A stretch of DNA of 64,000 nt from Billgrantia campisalis (GCF_022341425.1 NZ_JABFUC010000016.1:1-64000); one strand, 5' to 3'; numbered from the stretch's first letter, positions 16,021 to 28,107 are shown. Notes: generated by a model from the sequence alone, not told the origin. A program made the numbers and translations.

Positions 16021-18141
16021 GTGGCTCGCAAGACTCCACTCAACCGCTATCGTAATATCGGGATCGTCGCCCACGTCGATGCCGGCAAGACCACCACGAC
16101 CGAGCGCGTGCTGTTCTACACCGGTATCAACCACAAGCTGGGCGAGACCCACGAGGGTGCCTCCACCACTGACTGGATGGAGCAGGAGCAGGAGCGGGGT
16201 ATCACCATTACCTCCGCTGCCGTGACCACCTTCTGGAAGGGCATGAACCACCAGTTCGATGAGCACCGCATCAACATCATCGATACCCCGGGGCACGTCG
16301 ACTTCACCATCGAGGTGGAGCGCTCCCTGCGCGTACTCGACGGTGCCGTGGTGGTGCTGTGCGGCTCCTCCGGCGTTCAGCCCCAGACCGAGACCGTGTG
16401 GCGTCAGGCCAACAAGTACGAAGTGCCGCGCATGGTGTTCGTCAACAAGATGGACCGCACCGGCGCCGACTACTTCATGGTCGTCGATCAGCTCAAGGAG
16501 CGCCTGGGCGCCAATGCCGTGCCGATCCAGATCAACTGGGGCACCGAGGAAGACTTCAAGGGCGTTATCGACCTGCTCGAGATGAAGGCGATCCTGTGGA
16601 ACGAAGCCGATCTGGGGGCGACCTACGACTTGGTCGACATCCCGGCCGAGCTCCAGGAGACCGCCGCGAAGTATCGCGAGGAGATGATCGAGGCGGCCGC
16701 CGAGGCCTCCGAAGAGCTGATGGACAAGTACCTGGAAGGCGGTGAGCTGACCAAGGAAGAGATCAAGGCCGGACTGCGCGCGCGTACCCTGGCTAACGAG
16801 ATCGTGCTGGTCACCTGCGGCTCGGCGTTCAAGAACAAGGGCGTGCAGGCGGTGCTCGACGCCGTGGTCGAATATCTGCCGTCGCCCACCGAGGTCAAGG
16901 CCATCGAGGGTGAGCTGGACGACAAGGACGGCACTGTCGCTACCCGCGAAGCGGACGATAGCGCGCCCTTCGCTGCCCTGGCGTTCAAGATCGCCACCGA
17001 CCCCTTCGTCGGCACCCTGACCTTCATTCGCGTCTATTCGGGCGTATTGAACTCGGGCGACAGCGTCTTCAACTCCGTAAAGAGCAAGAAGGAGCGCGTC
17101 GGCCGTATCGTCCAGATGCACGCCAACTCCCGCGAGGAGATCAAGGAAGTGCGCGCCGGCGATATCGCCGCCTGCATCGGCCTCAAGGACGTCACCACCG
17201 GCGACACCCTGTGCGACCTCGAGAGCAAGATCATCCTCGAGCGCATGGAGTTTCCGGACCCGGTGATCTCCGTGGCCGTGGAGCCGAAGTCCAAGGCCGA
17301 CCAGGAGAAGATGGGCGTGGCACTGGGCAAGCTGGCCCAGGAGGATCCCTCCTTCCAGGTCAAGACCGACGAAGAGACCGGCCAGACCATCATCTCTGGC
17401 ATGGGCGAGCTGCACCTGGACATCATCGTCGACCGCATGCGTCGCGAGTTCAAGGTGGAAGCCAATATCGGTAAGCCCCAGGTCGCCTATCGCGAAACCA
17501 TTCGCGGCAAGGTCGAGCAGGAAGGCAAGTTCGTGCGCCAGTCCGGCGGTCGCGGCCAGTATGGCCACGTTTGGCTGCGCATCGAGCCGCTCACCGACGC
17601 GGACAAGGGCGAAGACGAGGAGATGCACTTCAAGTTCGCCTCCGAGATTGTTGGCGGCGTGGTGCCCAAGGAGTACGTGGGCGCCGTCGAGAAAGGGGCC
17701 TACGAGCAGCTGCAGAACGGTGTCATCGCGGGCTACCCGATGATCGACGTCAAAGTTACGCTGTACGATGGTTCCTACCATGACGTGGACTCGAATGAGA
17801 ACGCGTTCAAGGTCGCTTCTTCCATGGCAATCAAGGAAGGTGCCAGGAAGGCCAAGGCCGTGCTGCTGGAGCCGATGATGAAGGTCGAGGTCGTGACCCC
17901 CGAGGACTTCATGGGTGACGTCATGGGCGACCTGAACCGTCGTCGCGGTCTGGTGCAGGGCATGGATGACTCTTCTTCCGGTAAGGTCATCCGCGCAATG
18001 GTGCCGCTGGGTGAGATGTTCGGTTACGCCACCGATCTGCGCTCTCAGACCCAGGGCCGTGCGAGCTACTCCATGGAGTTCGCGAAGTACGACGAGGCGC
18101 CCTCCAGCGTCGTTGAAGCCGTCATCAACCAGAAAGGTTAA
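16021..18141 (+). CDS. fusA: Elongation factor G
   Basis: EF-G is the GTPase that drives ribosomal translocation. The 706-residue protein shows G1 [13 protein letters not shown] (about 17-29), switch I with ERGITI, G3 DTPGHVDF, G4 NKMDR, and the domain IV tip region with [11 protein letters not shown]. Translation starts with GTG and continues [21 protein letters not shown] ribosome site lies ahead. It sits in the canonical str order. Confidence 0.98.
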   Translation: MARKTPLNRYRNIGIVAHVDAGKTTTTERVLFYTGINHKLGETHEGASTTDWMEQEQERGITITSAAVTTFWKGMNHQFDEHRINIIDTPGHVDFTIEVERSLRVLDGAVVVLCGSSGVQPQTETVWRQANKYEVPRMVFVNKMDRTGADYFMVVDQLKERLGANAVPIQINWGTEEDFKGVIDLLEMKAILWNEADLGATYDLVDIPAELQETAAKYREEMIEAAAEASEELMDKYLEGGELTKEEIKAGLRARTLANEIVLVTCGSAFKNKGVQAVLDAVVEYLPSPTEVKAIEGELDDKDGTVATREADDSAPFAALAFKIATDPFVGTLTFIRVYSGVLNSGDSVFNSVKSKKERVGRIVQMHANSREEIKEVRAGDIAACIGLKDVTTGDTLCDLESKIILERMEFPDPVISVAVEPKSKADQEKMGVALGKLAQEDPSFQVKTDEETGQTIISGMGELHLDIIVDRMRREFKVEANIGKPQVAYRETIRGKVEQEGKFVRQSGGRGQYGHVWLRIEPLTDADKGEDEEMHFKFASEIVGGVVPKEYVGAVEKGAYEQLQNGVIAGYPMIDVKVTLYDGSYHDVDSNENAFKVASSMAIKEGARKAKAVLLEPMMKVEVVTPEDFMGDVMGDLNRRRGLVQGMDDSSSGKVIRAMVPLGEMFGYATDLRSQTQGRASYSMEFAKYDEAPSSVVEAVINQKG

Positions 18142-18178
18142 TCGGTTAACCGTTAGCTAACGTAAAGAGGTTATCGAA

Positions 18179-19372
<1,194 letters not shown>

Positions 19373-19394
19373 GCTTAAGGCTGCTGACTGATCG

Positions 19395-19422
19395 AAGGGG
19401 GCTCCGCAAGGGGCCCCCTTTC
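19395..19422 (+). terminator. Terminator after tuf
   Basis: AAGGGGGC pairs with GCCCCCTT around TCCGCAAGG and is followed by a short T-rich stretch, 22 bases after the tuf stop. It ends the str operon just before the S10 promoter. Confidence 0.8.
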
Positions 19423-19441
19423 TGCGCAGCGCGGCGAGTGT

Positions 19442-19470
19442 TTGACACTCGCCGCCGGCGCACCTATAAT
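19442..19470 (+). promoter_or_regulatory. Consensus sigma-70 promoter of the S10 operon
   Basis: TTGACA (19442-19447), exactly 17 bases, then TATAAT (19465-19470): a perfect consensus promoter. The rpsJ ATG lies 64 bases after the -10, so the untranslated leader can be only about 55-60 bases and holds one GACGGC/GCCGTC hairpin (19495-19510). Confidence 0.92.
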
Positions 19471-19534
19471 GCGCATCCTTTAAATGCGTGGGTAGACGGC
19501 TCGCGCCGTCGACATCCATTGGAGTTTAGGGCAA

Positions 19535-19846
19535 ATGCAGAACCAGAAGATTCGCATTCGGTTGAAGGCCTTCGACCATCGCCTGATCGACCAGTCCGCC
19601 GCGGAGATCGTTGAGACCGCCAAGCGTACCGGTGCTCAGGTGCGCGGTCCGATTCCGCTGCCGACCAACCGTGAGCGCTACACCGTGCTGATCTCGCCGC
19701 ACGTCAACAAGGACGCGCGCGACCAGTACGAGATCCGCACTCACAAGCGTGTGCTCGATATCGTCGAGCCGACCGAAAAGACCGTTGATGCCCTGATGAA
19801 GCTCGACCTCGCCGCCGGCGTGGACGTGCAGATCAAGCTCGACTGA
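19535..19846 (+). CDS. rpsJ: 30S ribosomal protein S10
   Basis: S10 is a 30S head protein that also works as NusE, joining NusB in rRNA antitermination and contacting NusG. The 103-residue product has the standard length and conserved core ([33 protein letters not shown]). A TTGGAG ribosome site precedes it. It opens the S10 operon directly behind a consensus promoter. A 149-base spacer, much longer than usual, separates it from rplC. Confidence 0.97.
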   Translation: MQNQKIRIRLKAFDHRLIDQSAAEIVETAKRTGAQVRGPIPLPTNRERYTVLISPHVNKDARDQYEIRTHKRVLDIVEPTEKTVDALMKLDLAAGVDVQIKLD

Positions 19847-19995
19847 TAACACTAGACACCCGCGGCCCAGCGCTCGTCGTCAACGTTCGAGCAGCAGCCG
19901 CCACGCCGGGATGGCGTCATACAACGTGCTAGTGGAATGCTCTGGAAAGGGCAGCCATAGCGGGTGATAGCCCCGTACACTATAGGAGACTGAGA

Positions 19996-20634
19996 ATGAC
20001 TATCGGTTTAGTCGGTAAGAAGGCCGGGATGACCCGTGTCTTCACCGAAGATGGCGCATCCGTGCCCGTGACCGTGATCGAGGTTGATCCCAATCGCGTA
20101 ACGCGCGTCAAGACCGTCGAGTCCGACGGCTACGCGGCGATTCAGGTGACAACCGGCTCCCGCAAGGCCAAGCACCTCACCAAAGCCCAGGCGGGTCAGT
20201 TCGCCAAGGCGGGTGTCGAGGCCGGTCGTTCGCTGATGGAGTTCCGCCTGGAAGATGGCGCGGAGGCTCCGGAAGTGGGCGGCGAACTCACCGTATCCCT
20301 CTTCGAAGCTGGTCAGATGGTTGATGTGGCCGGCACCTCCAAGGGCAAGGGTTTCCAGGGCGCCGTCAAGCGCTGGAACTTCCGCACCCAGGACAACAGC
20401 CACGGTAACTCCCTGTCGCACCGCGCGCCGGGTTCCATCGGCATGTGTCAGACCCCGGGTCGCGTCTTCAAGGGCAAGAAAATGGCCGGTCAGATGGGCA
20501 ATGTCCGCTGCACCGTGCAGAGCCTGGAAGTCGTGCGGGTCGATGCCGAACGCAACCTGCTGCTGATCAAGGGTGCCGTGCCCGGTGCCACCGGCAGCGA
20601 CGTCATCGTGCGCAGCGCCGTCAAAGCTGGCTGA
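19996..20634 (+). CDS. rplC: 50S ribosomal protein L3
   Basis: L3 is an early assembly protein whose long loop reaches the peptidyl-transferase centre. The 212 residues match the family, with [13 protein letters not shown] at the N terminus and the central loop [12 protein letters not shown] followed by [17 protein letters not shown]. The glutamine of QTPG corresponds to the residue methylated by PrmB in E. coli. An ATAGGAGA ribosome site is present. rplD starts 13 bases after the stop. Confidence 0.97.
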   Translation: MTIGLVGKKAGMTRVFTEDGASVPVTVIEVDPNRVTRVKTVESDGYAAIQVTTGSRKAKHLTKAQAGQFAKAGVEAGRSLMEFRLEDGAEAPEVGGELTVSLFEAGQMVDVAGTSKGKGFQGAVKRWNFRTQDNSHGNSLSHRAPGSIGMCQTPGRVFKGKKMAGQMGNVRCTVQSLEVVRVDAERNLLLIKGAVPGATGSDVIVRSAVKAG

Positions 20635-20647
20635 AGGGGATAAACCG

Positions 20648-21253
20648 ATGAATCTGAATCTTGCTGCAGGCGCGGGTACCGTCGAAGTGTCCGACGCCAC
20701 CTTTGGCAAAGAATTCAACGAGGCGCTGGTTCACCAGGTCGTCACCGCCTACCTGGCCGGTGCTCGTCAGGGCACCCGCGCCCAGAAGAACCGTTCCGAC
20801 GTGCGCGGCGGCGGCAAGAAGCCGTGGCGCCAGAAGGGCACCGGTCGCGCTCGCGCCGGTACCATCCGCTCGCCCCTGTGGCGCAGCGGTGGCGTGACCT
20901 TCGCGGCTCGCCCGCAGGATCACTCCCAGAAGGTCAACCGCAAGATGTACCGCGCAGCCATGCGCGCCATCCTGTCGGAGCTGGTGCGTCAGGAGCGCCT
21001 GGTGGCCATCGACGAGATCACCGTCGATGCGCCCAAGACCAAGCAGCTGGTGGCGAAGCTCGAGGAGCTGGGCCTGGAGAAGGCGCTGATCGTCACCGAG
21101 GAGGTCGACGAGAAGCTCTACCTGGCCGCCCGCAACATCCCCAACGTGGATGTGGTGGACGTGGCCGCCGCCGACCCGGTGAGCCTGATCGCCTTCGACA
21201 AGGTGCTGGTCACCGTCTCCGCCCTGCGTAAATTCGAGGAGAAGCTGGCATGA
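20648..21253 (+). CDS. rplD: 50S ribosomal protein L4
   Basis: L4 binds 23S rRNA and lines the exit tunnel. In E. coli it also represses the S10 operon at transcription and translation. The ATG at 20648, with an AAGGGG ribosome site, gives 201 residues starting [16 protein letters not shown]. The tunnel loop [23 protein letters not shown] is intact. Its stop overlaps rplW by ATGA. The S10 leader here seems too short for E. coli-like L4 control. Confidence 0.96.
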   Translation: MNLNLAAGAGTVEVSDATFGKEFNEALVHQVVTAYLAGARQGTRAQKNRSDVRGGGKKPWRQKGTGRARAGTIRSPLWRSGGVTFAARPQDHSQKVNRKMYRAAMRAILSELVRQERLVAIDEITVDAPKTKQLVAKLEELGLEKALIVTEEVDEKLYLAARNIPNVDVVDVAAADPVSLIAFDKVLVTVSALRKFEEKLA

Positions 21254-21546
21254 ACCAGGAGCGCGTATTCAAGGTTCTGCTTGGTCCGCACGTGACCGAG
21301 AAGGCCGCTTTCGCCGCCGAGCGCAACCAGTATGTGTTCAAGGTGGCCAGCGACGCGACCAAGCCCGAGATCAAGCAGGCCGTGCAGGCGCTGTTCGGTA
21401 AGAAGGTCGATCGCGTCCAGGTGCTGAACATGAAGGGCAAGACCAAGCGCACCGCGCAGGGTCTGGGCCGCCGCCAGGGCTACCGCAAGGCCTACGTGAC
21501 CCTGGCCGCTGGTGAGACGCTCGAAGACTTCACTGGCGCCGAATAA
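21250..21546 (+). CDS. rplW: 50S ribosomal protein L23
   Basis: L23 lies at the tunnel exit and docks trigger factor and SRP. The 98-residue product has the usual HVTEKA and YVFKV motifs and the loop [16 protein letters not shown]. It overlaps rplD by four bases and is translationally coupled to it. Confidence 0.96.
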   Translation: MNQERVFKVLLGPHVTEKAAFAAERNQYVFKVASDATKPEIKQAVQALFGKKVDRVQVLNMKGKTKRTAQGLGRRQGYRKAYVTLAAGETLEDFTGAE

Positions 21547-21563
21547 GGGCAGGAGTACGGATC

Positions 21564-22394
21564 ATGGCAATCGTCAAGACTAAACCCACATCCGCCGGTC
21601 GTCGCCACCTGGTCAAGGTCGTCAGCGAAGATCTGCATAAGGGTAAGCCCTACGCGCCCCTGCTCGAGAAGCAGTCGCGCTCCGGCGGACGTAACAACAA
21701 CGGTCGCATCACCACCCGCCACGTGGGCGGTGGTCACCGTCAGCACTACCGGGTCATCGACTTCAAGCGCACCAAGGATGGCGTTCCCGCCGTCGTCGAG
21801 CGCCTGGAGTACGATCCCAACCGCAGCGCCCATATCGCGCTGCTCAAGTACCTGGACGGCGAGCGTCGCTATGTCATCGCGCCCAAGGGCGTGAAGGCCG
21901 GTGACCGCCTCGAGTCCGGCGTCAACGCAGCGATCAAGAAGGGCAACACCCTGCCGCTGCGTAACATCCCGCTGGGTTCCACCGTGCACTGCATCGAACT
22001 GAAGCCCGGCAAGGGCGCCCAGATCGCCCGCAGCGCCGGCACCAGCGCCCAGCTGGTCGCCCGTGAAGGCAACTACGCCACCCTGCGTCTGCGCTCCGGC
22101 GAGATGCGCAAGGTGCTGGCCGAATGCCGCGCGACCCTGGGGGAAGTGAGCAACTCCGAGCACAGCCTGCGTCAGCTTGGCAAGGCCGGTGCGAAGCGCT
22201 GGAGAGGCGTGCGTCCGACCGTTCGCGGCGTGGCCATGAACCCGGTGGATCACCCGCACGGCGGCGGCGAAGGCCGCACCAGCGGTGGTCGTCACCCGGT
22301 TTCCCCGTGGGGCGTTCCCACCAAGGGCCACAAGACGCGCAAGAACAAGCGCACCGACAAGCTCATCATCCGTCGCCGCAAGGCCCGGGGCTGA
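21564..22394 (+). CDS. rplB: 50S ribosomal protein L2
   Basis: L2 is a primary 23S rRNA-binding protein close to the peptidyl-transferase centre and joins the subunits. The 276 residues show the conserved [11 protein letters not shown] start and the C-terminal [15 protein letters not shown], which includes the invariant histidine near residue 230, then PVSPWG. Order L23-L2-S19 is canonical. Confidence 0.97.
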   Translation: MAIVKTKPTSAGRRHLVKVVSEDLHKGKPYAPLLEKQSRSGGRNNNGRITTRHVGGGHRQHYRVIDFKRTKDGVPAVVERLEYDPNRSAHIALLKYLDGERRYVIAPKGVKAGDRLESGVNAAIKKGNTLPLRNIPLGSTVHCIELKPGKGAQIARSAGTSAQLVAREGNYATLRLRSGEMRKVLAECRATLGEVSNSEHSLRQLGKAGAKRWRGVRPTVRGVAMNPVDHPHGGGEGRTSGGRHPVSPWGVPTKGHKTRKNKRTDKLIIRRRKARG

Positions 22395-22427
22395 GACCAT
22401 ACGCCAAGACATTAAGAGGTAACGGCT

Positions 22428-22703
22428 GTGCCACGTTCACTGAAGAAAGGTCCTTTCATTGACCTTCATCTGCTGAAGAAGGTTGAGGCTGCAGTGGAGA
22501 AGGGCGATCGCAAACCGATCAAGACCTGGTCGCGTCGCTCGATGATCCTGCCCAACATGGTCGGGCTCACCATTGCAGTCCATAACGGTCGCCAACACGT
22601 CCCGGTGCACGTCTCCGAGGAAATGGTTGGCCACAAGCTGGGCGAATTCGCTGCCACCCGCACCTATCGCGGTCATGCGGCGGACAAGAAAGCCAAACGG
22701 TAA
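22428..22703 (+). CDS. rpsS: 30S ribosomal protein S19
   Basis: S19 lies in the 30S head, contacts S13 and forms bridge B1. The 91-residue product begins with GTG as [15 protein letters not shown] and contains [21 protein letters not shown] and [12 protein letters not shown], all typical. An AAGAGGT ribosome site is placed seven to eight bases upstream. Confidence 0.96.
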   Translation: MPRSLKKGPFIDLHLLKKVEAAVEKGDRKPIKTWSRRSMILPNMVGLTIAVHNGRQHVPVHVSEEMVGHKLGEFAATRTYRGHAADKKAKR

Positions 22704-22721
22704 GCCAGAGAGGATTGAGAG

Positions 22722-23054
22722 ATGGAAGTCACAGCTAAGCTGCGTGGCGCTCGTTTATCCGCCCAGAAGGCCCGTTTGGTGGCTGACCAGGTGCGCGGTA
22801 AGCCGGTCGCCGAGGCGCTCGACCTGCTGACCTTCTCGCCGAAGAAGGCTGCCAAGCTGGTCAAGAAGGTGCTGCAGTCCGCCATCGCGAACGCGGAAGA
22901 AAACAACGGCATGGATATCGACGAGCTGCGTGTCTCGACCATCTGCGTCGATGAGGGCATGACGCTCAAGCGTATCAAGCCGCGCGCCAAGGGCCGTGCG
23001 GATCGTATCTTGAAGCGCACCTGCCACATCACCGTCAAGGTAGCCGAGAAGTAG
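22722..23054 (+). CDS. rplV: 50S ribosomal protein L22
   Basis: L22 spans the large subunit and its hairpin lines the exit tunnel constriction. The 110-residue protein has [19 protein letters not shown] at the N terminus and the tunnel hairpin [14 protein letters not shown], the usual macrolide-contact region without visible change. rpsC follows after 11 bases. Confidence 0.96.
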   Translation: MEVTAKLRGARLSAQKARLVADQVRGKPVAEALDLLTFSPKKAAKLVKKVLQSAIANAEENNGMDIDELRVSTICVDEGMTLKRIKPRAKGRADRILKRTCHITVKVAEK

Positions 23055-23065
23055 GAGTCGACCAG

Positions 23066-23764
23066 ATGGGTCAGAAAGTACATCCGACAGGTATTCGGCT
23101 GGGTATCGTCAAGGATCACGCTTCGGTGTGGTATGCCGAGCGCGGTGCCTATGCCGACAAGCTGAACAACGATCTTGAGGTGCGTCGCTTCCTGGAAGAG
23201 CGTCTGAAGAACGCCTCCGTGAGCCGCATCCACATCGAGCGTCCGGCCAACAACGCCCGCATTACCATTCACACTGCCCGTCCGGGCATCGTGATCGGCA
23301 AGAAGGGCGAGGACGTCGATCGCCTGCGTCGCGACATCACCGCCATGATGGGCGTGCCCGTGCACGTCAACATCGAGGAAGTTCGCAAGCCGGAACTCGA
23401 CGCCAAGCTCGTCGCGCAGAACATCGCCGGCCAGCTCGAGCGCCGCGTGATGTTCCGTCGCGCCATGAAGCGTTCCGTGCAGAACGCCATGCGCCTGGGC
23501 GCCGGCGGTATCAAGGTGATGCTCTCCGGCCGTCTCGGCGGTGCGGAAATCGCCCGTACCGAATGGTACCGGGAAGGTCGCGTGCCGCTGCACACCCTGC
23601 GTGCGGACATCGACTACGCCACCTACGAAGCCAAGACCACCTACGGCATCATCGGAGTCAAGGTCTGGGTCTTCAAGGGTGAAATCCTCGGGGGCATCGA
23701 AGAGGTCCGCGCCAAGGCGAAACAGCAGCCTGCCGCGCCCTCCAAGAAGAAAGGTTCCAGATAA
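23066..23764 (+). CDS. rpsC: 30S ribosomal protein S3
   Basis: S3 forms part of the mRNA entry channel and contributes to helicase activity of the ribosome. The 232 residues include the KH domain (about 40-107, with [15 protein letters not shown]) and the C-terminal domain [30 protein letters not shown]. The tail is basic, as usual. It lies between rplV and rplP in the standard order. Confidence 0.97.
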   Translation: MGQKVHPTGIRLGIVKDHASVWYAERGAYADKLNNDLEVRRFLEERLKNASVSRIHIERPANNARITIHTARPGIVIGKKGEDVDRLRRDITAMMGVPVHVNIEEVRKPELDAKLVAQNIAGQLERRVMFRRAMKRSVQNAMRLGAGGIKVMLSGRLGGAEIARTEWYREGRVPLHTLRADIDYATYEAKTTYGIIGVKVWVFKGEILGGIEEVRAKAKQQPAAPSKKKGSR

Positions 23765-23779
23765 GGGGAGAGCGAGTCG

Positions 23780-24193
23780 ATGTTACAACCCAAGCGCATG
23801 AAATTCCGCAAGATGCAGAAAGGCCGCAACCGTGGCCTGGCACATCGCGGAAGCAAGATCAGCTTCGGGGAATACGGCCTGAAGGCTACCGGTCGCGGCC
23901 GCATCACGGCGCGTCAGATCGAAGCCGGCCGTCGTGCGATCACCCGTCACGTCAAGCGTGGCGGCAAGATCTGGATCCGCGTCTTCCCCGACAAGCCGAT
24001 TTCCAAGAAGCCGCTCGAAGTTCGTATGGGCAAGGGCAAGGGCTCCGTCGAGTACTGGGTCGCACAGATCCAGCCGGGCCGGGTCCTGTATGAAATCGAA
24101 GGTGTCTCCGAAGAGCTGGCCCGCGAGGCCTTCTCCCTGGCGGCACAGAAGATGCCCGTATCCACCACCTTTGTGAAACGGACGGTGATGTGA
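23780..24193 (+). CDS. rplP: 50S ribosomal protein L16
   Basis: L16 sits near the A site and central protuberance. The 137 residues carry [17 protein letters not shown] and [19 protein letters not shown]. The arginine of VRMGKGKG is the position hydroxylated in E. coli. The stop codon touches the rpmC start (TGATG), so translation is coupled. Confidence 0.96.
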   Translation: MLQPKRMKFRKMQKGRNRGLAHRGSKISFGEYGLKATGRGRITARQIEAGRRAITRHVKRGGKIWIRVFPDKPISKKPLEVRMGKGKGSVEYWVAQIQPGRVLYEIEGVSEELAREAFSLAAQKMPVSTTFVKRTVM

Positions 24194-24384
24194 TGAACGC
24201 CCAGGAAATTCGTGAAAAGTCAGTCGAAGAGCTCAATGAGCAGCTCTTCGAACTCCTCCGCGAGCAGTTCAACCTGCGCATGCAGAAGGCCACCGGCCAG
24301 CTGAGCCAGACACACCTGCTCAAGCAGGTTCGTCGGGACATCGCCCGGGTGAAGACTGTGCTCAACGAGAAGGCAGGTGACTGA
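24193..24384 (+). CDS. rpmC: 50S ribosomal protein L29
   Basis: L29 is a small two-helix protein at the tunnel exit. I take the ATG at 24193, which gives 63 residues ([18 protein letters not shown]..), colinear with E. coli L29. A GTG one codon earlier is possible but would add an extra residue and lie inside rpl[12 protein letters not shown] and [13 protein letters not shown] are diagnostic. Confidence 0.95.
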   Translation: MNAQEIREKSVEELNEQLFELLREQFNLRMQKATGQLSQTHLLKQVRRDIARVKTVLNEKAGD

Positions 24385-24385
24385 G

Positions 24386-24646
24386 ATGGCCGAAGAGAAG
24401 AAATCCCGTACGCTCACCGGCAAGGTGGTGAGCGACAAGATGGAAAAGTCCATCGTCGTGATGATCGAGCGCCGTGAGCGTCACCCGATCTACGGCAAGT
24501 ACGTCAAGCGCTCCACCAAGCTGCACGCCCATGACGAGGCGAACCAGGCTAAGGTCGGCGATACGGTCTCCATCCAGGAGTGCCGTCCGCTGTCCAGAAA
24601 GAAGGCTTGGGCGCTGGTCGAGGTGATCGAGCAGGCCAAGGGCTGA
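24386..24646 (+). CDS. rpsQ: 30S ribosomal protein S17
   Basis: S17 is a primary 16S rRNA-binding OB-fold protein. The ATG at 24386, just after the rpmC stop, gives 86 residues. [29 protein letters not shown] and [16 protein letters not shown] are characteristic. A GTG at 24377 would add MTE and overlap rpmC, which is less likely because the AAGGCAGG ribosome site fits the ATG better. It is the last gene of the S10 operon. Confidence 0.95.
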   Translation: MAEEKKSRTLTGKVVSDKMEKSIVVMIERRERHPIYGKYVKRSTKLHAHDEANQAKVGDTVSIQECRPLSRKKAWALVEVIEQAKG

Positions 24647-24685
24647 GCTCGGCGAGAGCAGTCAGATTAGGTTTGGAGAAAACCG

Positions 24686-25057
24686 ATGATTCAGACTCAG
24701 ACAATGCTGGATGTCGCCGACAACAGCGGAGCGCGCCGGGTGCAGTGCATCAAGGTGCTTGGCGGTTCACACCGCCGCTACGCTCGCGTGGGTGACATCA
24801 TCAAGGTCACGGTGAAGGAAGCCATTCCGCGTGGCAAGGTCAAGAAAGGCCAGGTCCTCAAGGCGGTAGTGGTTCGCACCCGCAGCGGTGTCCGTCGTTC
24901 CGACGGCTCGCTGATCCGCTTCGACGGAAATGCGGCGGTTCTGTTGAACAACACCAACGAACAGCCGATCGGTACCCGTATCTTCGGGCCGGTGACCCGT
25001 GAGCTTCGTAACGAGAAGTTCATGAAGATCATTTCCCTGGCGCCGGAAGTGCTGTAA
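24686..25057 (+). CDS. rplN: 50S ribosomal protein L14
   Basis: L14 lies at the subunit interface and forms intersubunit bridges. The 123-residue product has the same length as E. coli L14 and is nearly superimposable on it ([45 protein letters not shown]). It opens the spc operon segment after a 39-base spacer. I see no convincing separate spc promoter. Confidence 0.97.
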   Translation: MIQTQTMLDVADNSGARRVQCIKVLGGSHRRYARVGDIIKVTVKEAIPRGKVKKGQVLKAVVVRTRSGVRRSDGSLIRFDGNAAVLLNNTNEQPIGTRIFGPVTRELRNEKFMKIISLAPEVL

Positions 25058-25071
25058 GGAGCGAGGCGGAT

Positions 25072-25389
25072 ATGCAAAAGATCAAACGTGACGATGAAGT
25101 GATCGTCATCGCCGGCAAGGATAAGGGCAAGCGGGGCACCGTCAAGCGCGTCCTCAAGGACGAACGCTTCGTCGTGTCCGGTGTGAACATGATCAAGCGT
25201 CACACCAAGCCCAACCCCATGGCGGGCAAGCAGGGCGGTATCGTCGAGCGCGAGGCTCCGATTCACGCGTCCAACGTGGCGATCTTCAACTCGGAGACCG
25301 GTAAGGCGGATCGCGTCGGCTTCCAGGTTAAGGAAGACGGTACCAAGGTACGCATCTACAAGTCGACGCAGACGCGGATCGACGCCTAA
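25072..25389 (+). CDS. rplX: 50S ribosomal protein L24
   Basis: L24 is an assembly-initiator protein that binds the 5' end of 23S rRNA. The 105 residues contain the KOW motif [20 protein letters not shown] (about 6-25) and [12 protein letters not shown]. In E. coli, S8 represses the spc operon at the rplX-rplE junction. I did not recognise an S8 site here. Confidence 0.96.
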   Translation: MQKIKRDDEVIVIAGKDKGKRGTVKRVLKDERFVVSGVNMIKRHTKPNPMAGKQGGIVEREAPIHASNVAIFNSETGKADRVGFQVKEDGTKVRIYKSTQTRIDA

Positions 25390-25407
25390 CGCGAGTCGGG
25401 TAGCAAA

Positions 25408-25947
25408 ATGGCGAACTTGAAAGAACGTTATCAGAACGAGGTGGTGGCTCAGCTCAAAGAGCAGTTCAGCTACGCCAACGTGATGCAGGTGCCGCGGATC
25501 ACCAAGGTGACCCTCAACATGGGCATCGGTGACGCGACCAGCGACAAGAAGCTGATCGAGAATGCTATCGGCGACCTGGAGAAGCTCTCCGGTCAGAAGC
25601 CGGTGGTGACCAAGGCGCGCAAGTCCATCGCGGGCTTCAAGGTGCGCGAAGGTTGGCCGATCGGCATCAAGGTGACCCTGCGCTCCGAGCGCATGTGGCA
25701 GTTCCTTGATCGCCTGGTCAACATCGCGATTCCCCGCGTGCGTGACTTCCGTGGTCTCAACCCGAAGTCCTTCGACGGTCGCGGCAACTACTCCATGGGG
25801 GTGCGTGAGCAGATCATCTTCCCGGAGATCGAGTATGATAAGATCGATCGGATTCGTGGTCTGGATGTCACTATCACCACCACCGCCAACACCGATGAGG
25901 AAGGTCGTGCGCTGCTGAGCGCGCTGAACTTCCCGTTCAAGAAATAA
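25408..25947 (+). CDS. rplE: 50S ribosomal protein L5
   Basis: L5 binds 5S rRNA and contacts P-site tRNA and S13. The 179-residue protein shows [14 protein letters not shown] near residue 30 and the conserved [13 protein letters not shown] loop ([14 protein letters not shown]), with [20 protein letters not shown] at the C terminus. Length equals E. coli L5. Confidence 0.97.
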   Translation: MANLKERYQNEVVAQLKEQFSYANVMQVPRITKVTLNMGIGDATSDKKLIENAIGDLEKLSGQKPVVTKARKSIAGFKVREGWPIGIKVTLRSERMWQFLDRLVNIAIPRVRDFRGLNPKSFDGRGNYSMGVREQIIFPEIEYDKIDRIRGLDVTITTTANTDEEGRALLSALNFPFKK

Positions 25948-25957
25948 GGGTGGGATC

Positions 25958-26263
25958 ATGGCAAAGAAAAGCATGGTAGAGCGTGAGCTGAAGCGCACCA
26001 AGCTGGTCGCGAAATATGCGGCCAAGCGTGCCCAGCTCAAGGCGATCATCCAGGACGTGAACGCTTCCGACGAAGAGCGCTTCGACGCAACGCTGAAGCT
26101 GCAGCAGCTGCCGCGCGACTCGAGCCCGGTACGCCAGCGTAACCGCTGCCGCGTGACCGGCCGTCCGCACGGCTTCTACAACAAGTTCGGCCTCGGTCGT
26201 AACAAGCTGCGTGAAGCCGCCATGCGTGGCGAGGTCCCTGGGCTCAAGAAGTCCAGCTGGTAA
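25958..26263 (+). CDS. rpsN: 30S ribosomal protein S14
   Basis: S14 lies in the 30S head near the A site. The 101-residue product is the long, zinc-free form: only one cysteine is present (in [20 protein letters not shown]), whereas the short form has a CxxC-CxxC knuckle. It would therefore not need zinc-dependent replacement. Context is the canonical L5-S14-S8 order. Confidence 0.97.
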   Translation: MAKKSMVERELKRTKLVAKYAAKRAQLKAIIQDVNASDEERFDATLKLQQLPRDSSPVRQRNRCRVTGRPHGFYNKFGLGRNKLREAAMRGEVPGLKKSSW

Positions 26264-26297
26264 GCCGCCACGTAGAATCATCAGGAGCGCAACGTAA

Positions 26298-26690
26298 ATG
26301 AGCATGCAAGACACTCTGGCGGATATGTTCACCCGTATCCGCAATGCGCAGATGGCCACCAAGGAGACGGTCACCATGCCGTCTTCCAAGCTGAAGGTCG
26401 AGGTGGCCCGCGTATTGAAGGACGAGGGCTTCATCACCGAGTTCGCGGTTGACGAAGGCGCCAAGCCCGAACTGACCGTGACCCTCAAGTACTTCGAGGG
26501 CAAGCCGGTCATCGAGCACCTGCAGCGGGTTTCCAAGCCGTCCCTGCGTCAGTACAAGGGCAAGGATTCGCTGCCCAAGGTGGCCGACGGTCTGGGTATC
26601 GCGATCGTCACCACCTCCAAGGGCGTGATGACCGACCGTGCCGCTCGCCAGGCCGGCGTCGGTGGCGAAGTCATCTGCACCGTATTCTAG
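26298..26690 (+). CDS. rpsH: 30S ribosomal protein S8
   Basis: S8 is a primary 16S rRNA-binding protein of the 30S platform and the repressor of the spc operon in E. coli. The 130 residues carry [17 protein letters not shown] at the start and [31 protein letters not shown] at the end, both typical. Ten bases separate it from rplF. Confidence 0.97.
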   Translation: MSMQDTLADMFTRIRNAQMATKETVTMPSSKLKVEVARVLKDEGFITEFAVDEGAKPELTVTLKYFEGKPVIEHLQRVSKPSLRQYKGKDSLPKVADGLGIAIVTTSKGVMTDRAARQAGVGGEVICTVF

Positions 26691-26699
26691 GAGTTTGGA

Positions 26700-27230
26700 A
26701 TGTCCCGCGTAGCCAAATATCCGGTTAAACTGCCCGCTGGCGTCGAGGTCAAACTCGACGGTGACCAGCTGACCGTCAAGGGCGGCCAAGGCACGCTGAC
26801 CATGACCGTCCATCCGGACGTGGTCATCGCTCAGGAAGAGGGTCAGCTGACCTTCAACCCGAGCGAGTCAGCCAAGTCCTGGGCCATGGCCGGCACCACT
26901 CGTGCTCTGGTCCAGAACCTGGTCACCGGCGTCTCCGAGGGCTTTACCAAGACCCTCGAAATCAACGGCGTCGGCTATCGTGCCCAGGCTAAAGGCCAGA
27001 CGCTCAACCTGACACTGGGCTTCTCGCACCCGGTCGACTACCAGCTTCCTGAAGGTGTCTCGGTGGAAACCCCGAAGAACACCGTGATCGTGCTCAAGAG
27101 CGCGGACAAGCAGCAGCTGGGTCAGGTCGCCGCGGAAATCCGCGCCTTCCGTCCGCCCGAGCCCTACAAGGGCAAGGGGATTCGGTACGCCGACGAGCAG
27201 GTGCGTCGCAAAGAAGCCAAGAAGAAGTAA
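26700..27230 (+). CDS. rplF: 50S ribosomal protein L6
   Basis: L6 lies near the sarcin-ricin loop and supports factor binding. The 176-residue protein has the duplicated L6 fold, [20 protein letters not shown] in the middle and the C-terminal signature [24 protein letters not shown]. Length is that of the family. Confidence 0.97.
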   Translation: MSRVAKYPVKLPAGVEVKLDGDQLTVKGGQGTLTMTVHPDVVIAQEEGQLTFNPSESAKSWAMAGTTRALVQNLVTGVSEGFTKTLEINGVGYRAQAKGQTLNLTLGFSHPVDYQLPEGVSVETPKNTVIVLKSADKQQLGQVAAEIRAFRPPEPYKGKGIRYADEQVRRKEAKKK

Positions 27231-27239
27231 GGCAGGGTT

Positions 27240-27590
27240 ATGAACGCGAAGAAAGAATCTCGTCTCCGTCGTGCCCGCCGCGCTCGCGCCAAGATCCGCG
27301 AGCTGGGCGTGTATCGCCTGTGCGTCAACCGTACCCCCCGCCACATCTATGCGCAGATCATCTCGCCGGATGGTGGCCAGGTCCTCGCCAGCGCTTCGAC
27401 GCTGGACAAGGTCCTGCGCGAGGGTGCGACCGGCAACTCAGACGCCGCCGCCAAGGTGGGTGCGCTGATCGCCGAACGCGCCAAGCAGGCTGGCATCACC
27501 CAGGTGGCCTTCGATCGCGCCGGCTTCAAGTATCACGGTCGCGTCAAGGCCCTGGCCGACGCCGCTCGTGAAGGCGGCCTGGAATTCTAA
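27240..27590 (+). CDS. rplR: 50S ribosomal protein L18
   Basis: L18 binds 5S rRNA in the central protuberance together with L5 and L25. The 116 residues include [10 protein letters not shown] and [21 protein letters not shown] in the N-terminal half and [26 protein letters not shown] at the end. It directly precedes rpsE, as usual. Confidence 0.97.
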   Translation: MNAKKESRLRRARRARAKIRELGVYRLCVNRTPRHIYAQIISPDGGQVLASASTLDKVLREGATGNSDAAAKVGALIAERAKQAGITQVAFDRAGFKYHGRVKALADAAREGGLEF

Positions 27591-27601
27591 AGGGTTTTAC
27601 G

Positions 27602-28102
27602 ATGGCGAAGAACGAACAGAACACCGGCGACCTGCAGGAAAAGCTCGTACAGGTCAACCGTGTCGCCAAGGTGGTCAAGGGGGGTCGTATTTTCGGCTTC
27701 ACCGCACTGACCGTCGTGGGCGACGGCAATGGTCGTGTCGGCTTCGGCCGCGGCAAGGCGCGTGAAGTGCCGGTCGCGATCCAGAAGGCCATGGACCAGG
27801 CGCGCCGCAACATGGTCAAGGTTACCCTCAAGGGGCACACCCTGCAGTACCCGGTCAAGGCCCGTCACGGCGCCTCCAAGGTGTACATGCAGCCGGCCTC
27901 CGAGGGTACCGGGATCATCGCTGGCGGCGCCATGCGCTCGGTCCTCGAGCTGGCCGGCGTCCATGACGTCCTGGCCAAGTGCTACGGCTCCACCAATCCG
28001 GTGAACGTGGTGCGGGCGACCGTCAAGGGCCTCGCTTCCATGCAGTCGCCGGACGACATCGCCGCCAAGCGCGGTCTGTCCGTCGAAGCGATCACGGGGT
28101 AA
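27602..28102 (+). CDS. rpsE: 30S ribosomal protein S5
   Basis: S5 lines the mRNA entry channel and affects accuracy. The 166-residue product shows the S5 N-terminal double-stranded-RNA-binding fold with [30 protein letters not shown] (about 17-46) and the C-terminal [16 protein letters not shown]. Nothing unusual is visible. Confidence 0.97.
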   Translation: MAKNEQNTGDLQEKLVQVNRVAKVVKGGRIFGFTALTVVGDGNGRVGFGRGKAREVPVAIQKAMDQARRNMVKVTLKGHTLQYPVKARHGASKVYMQPASEGTGIIAGGAMRSVLELAGVHDVLAKCYGSTNPVNVVRATVKGLASMQSPDDIAAKRGLSVEAITG

Positions 28103-28107
28103 ATACC

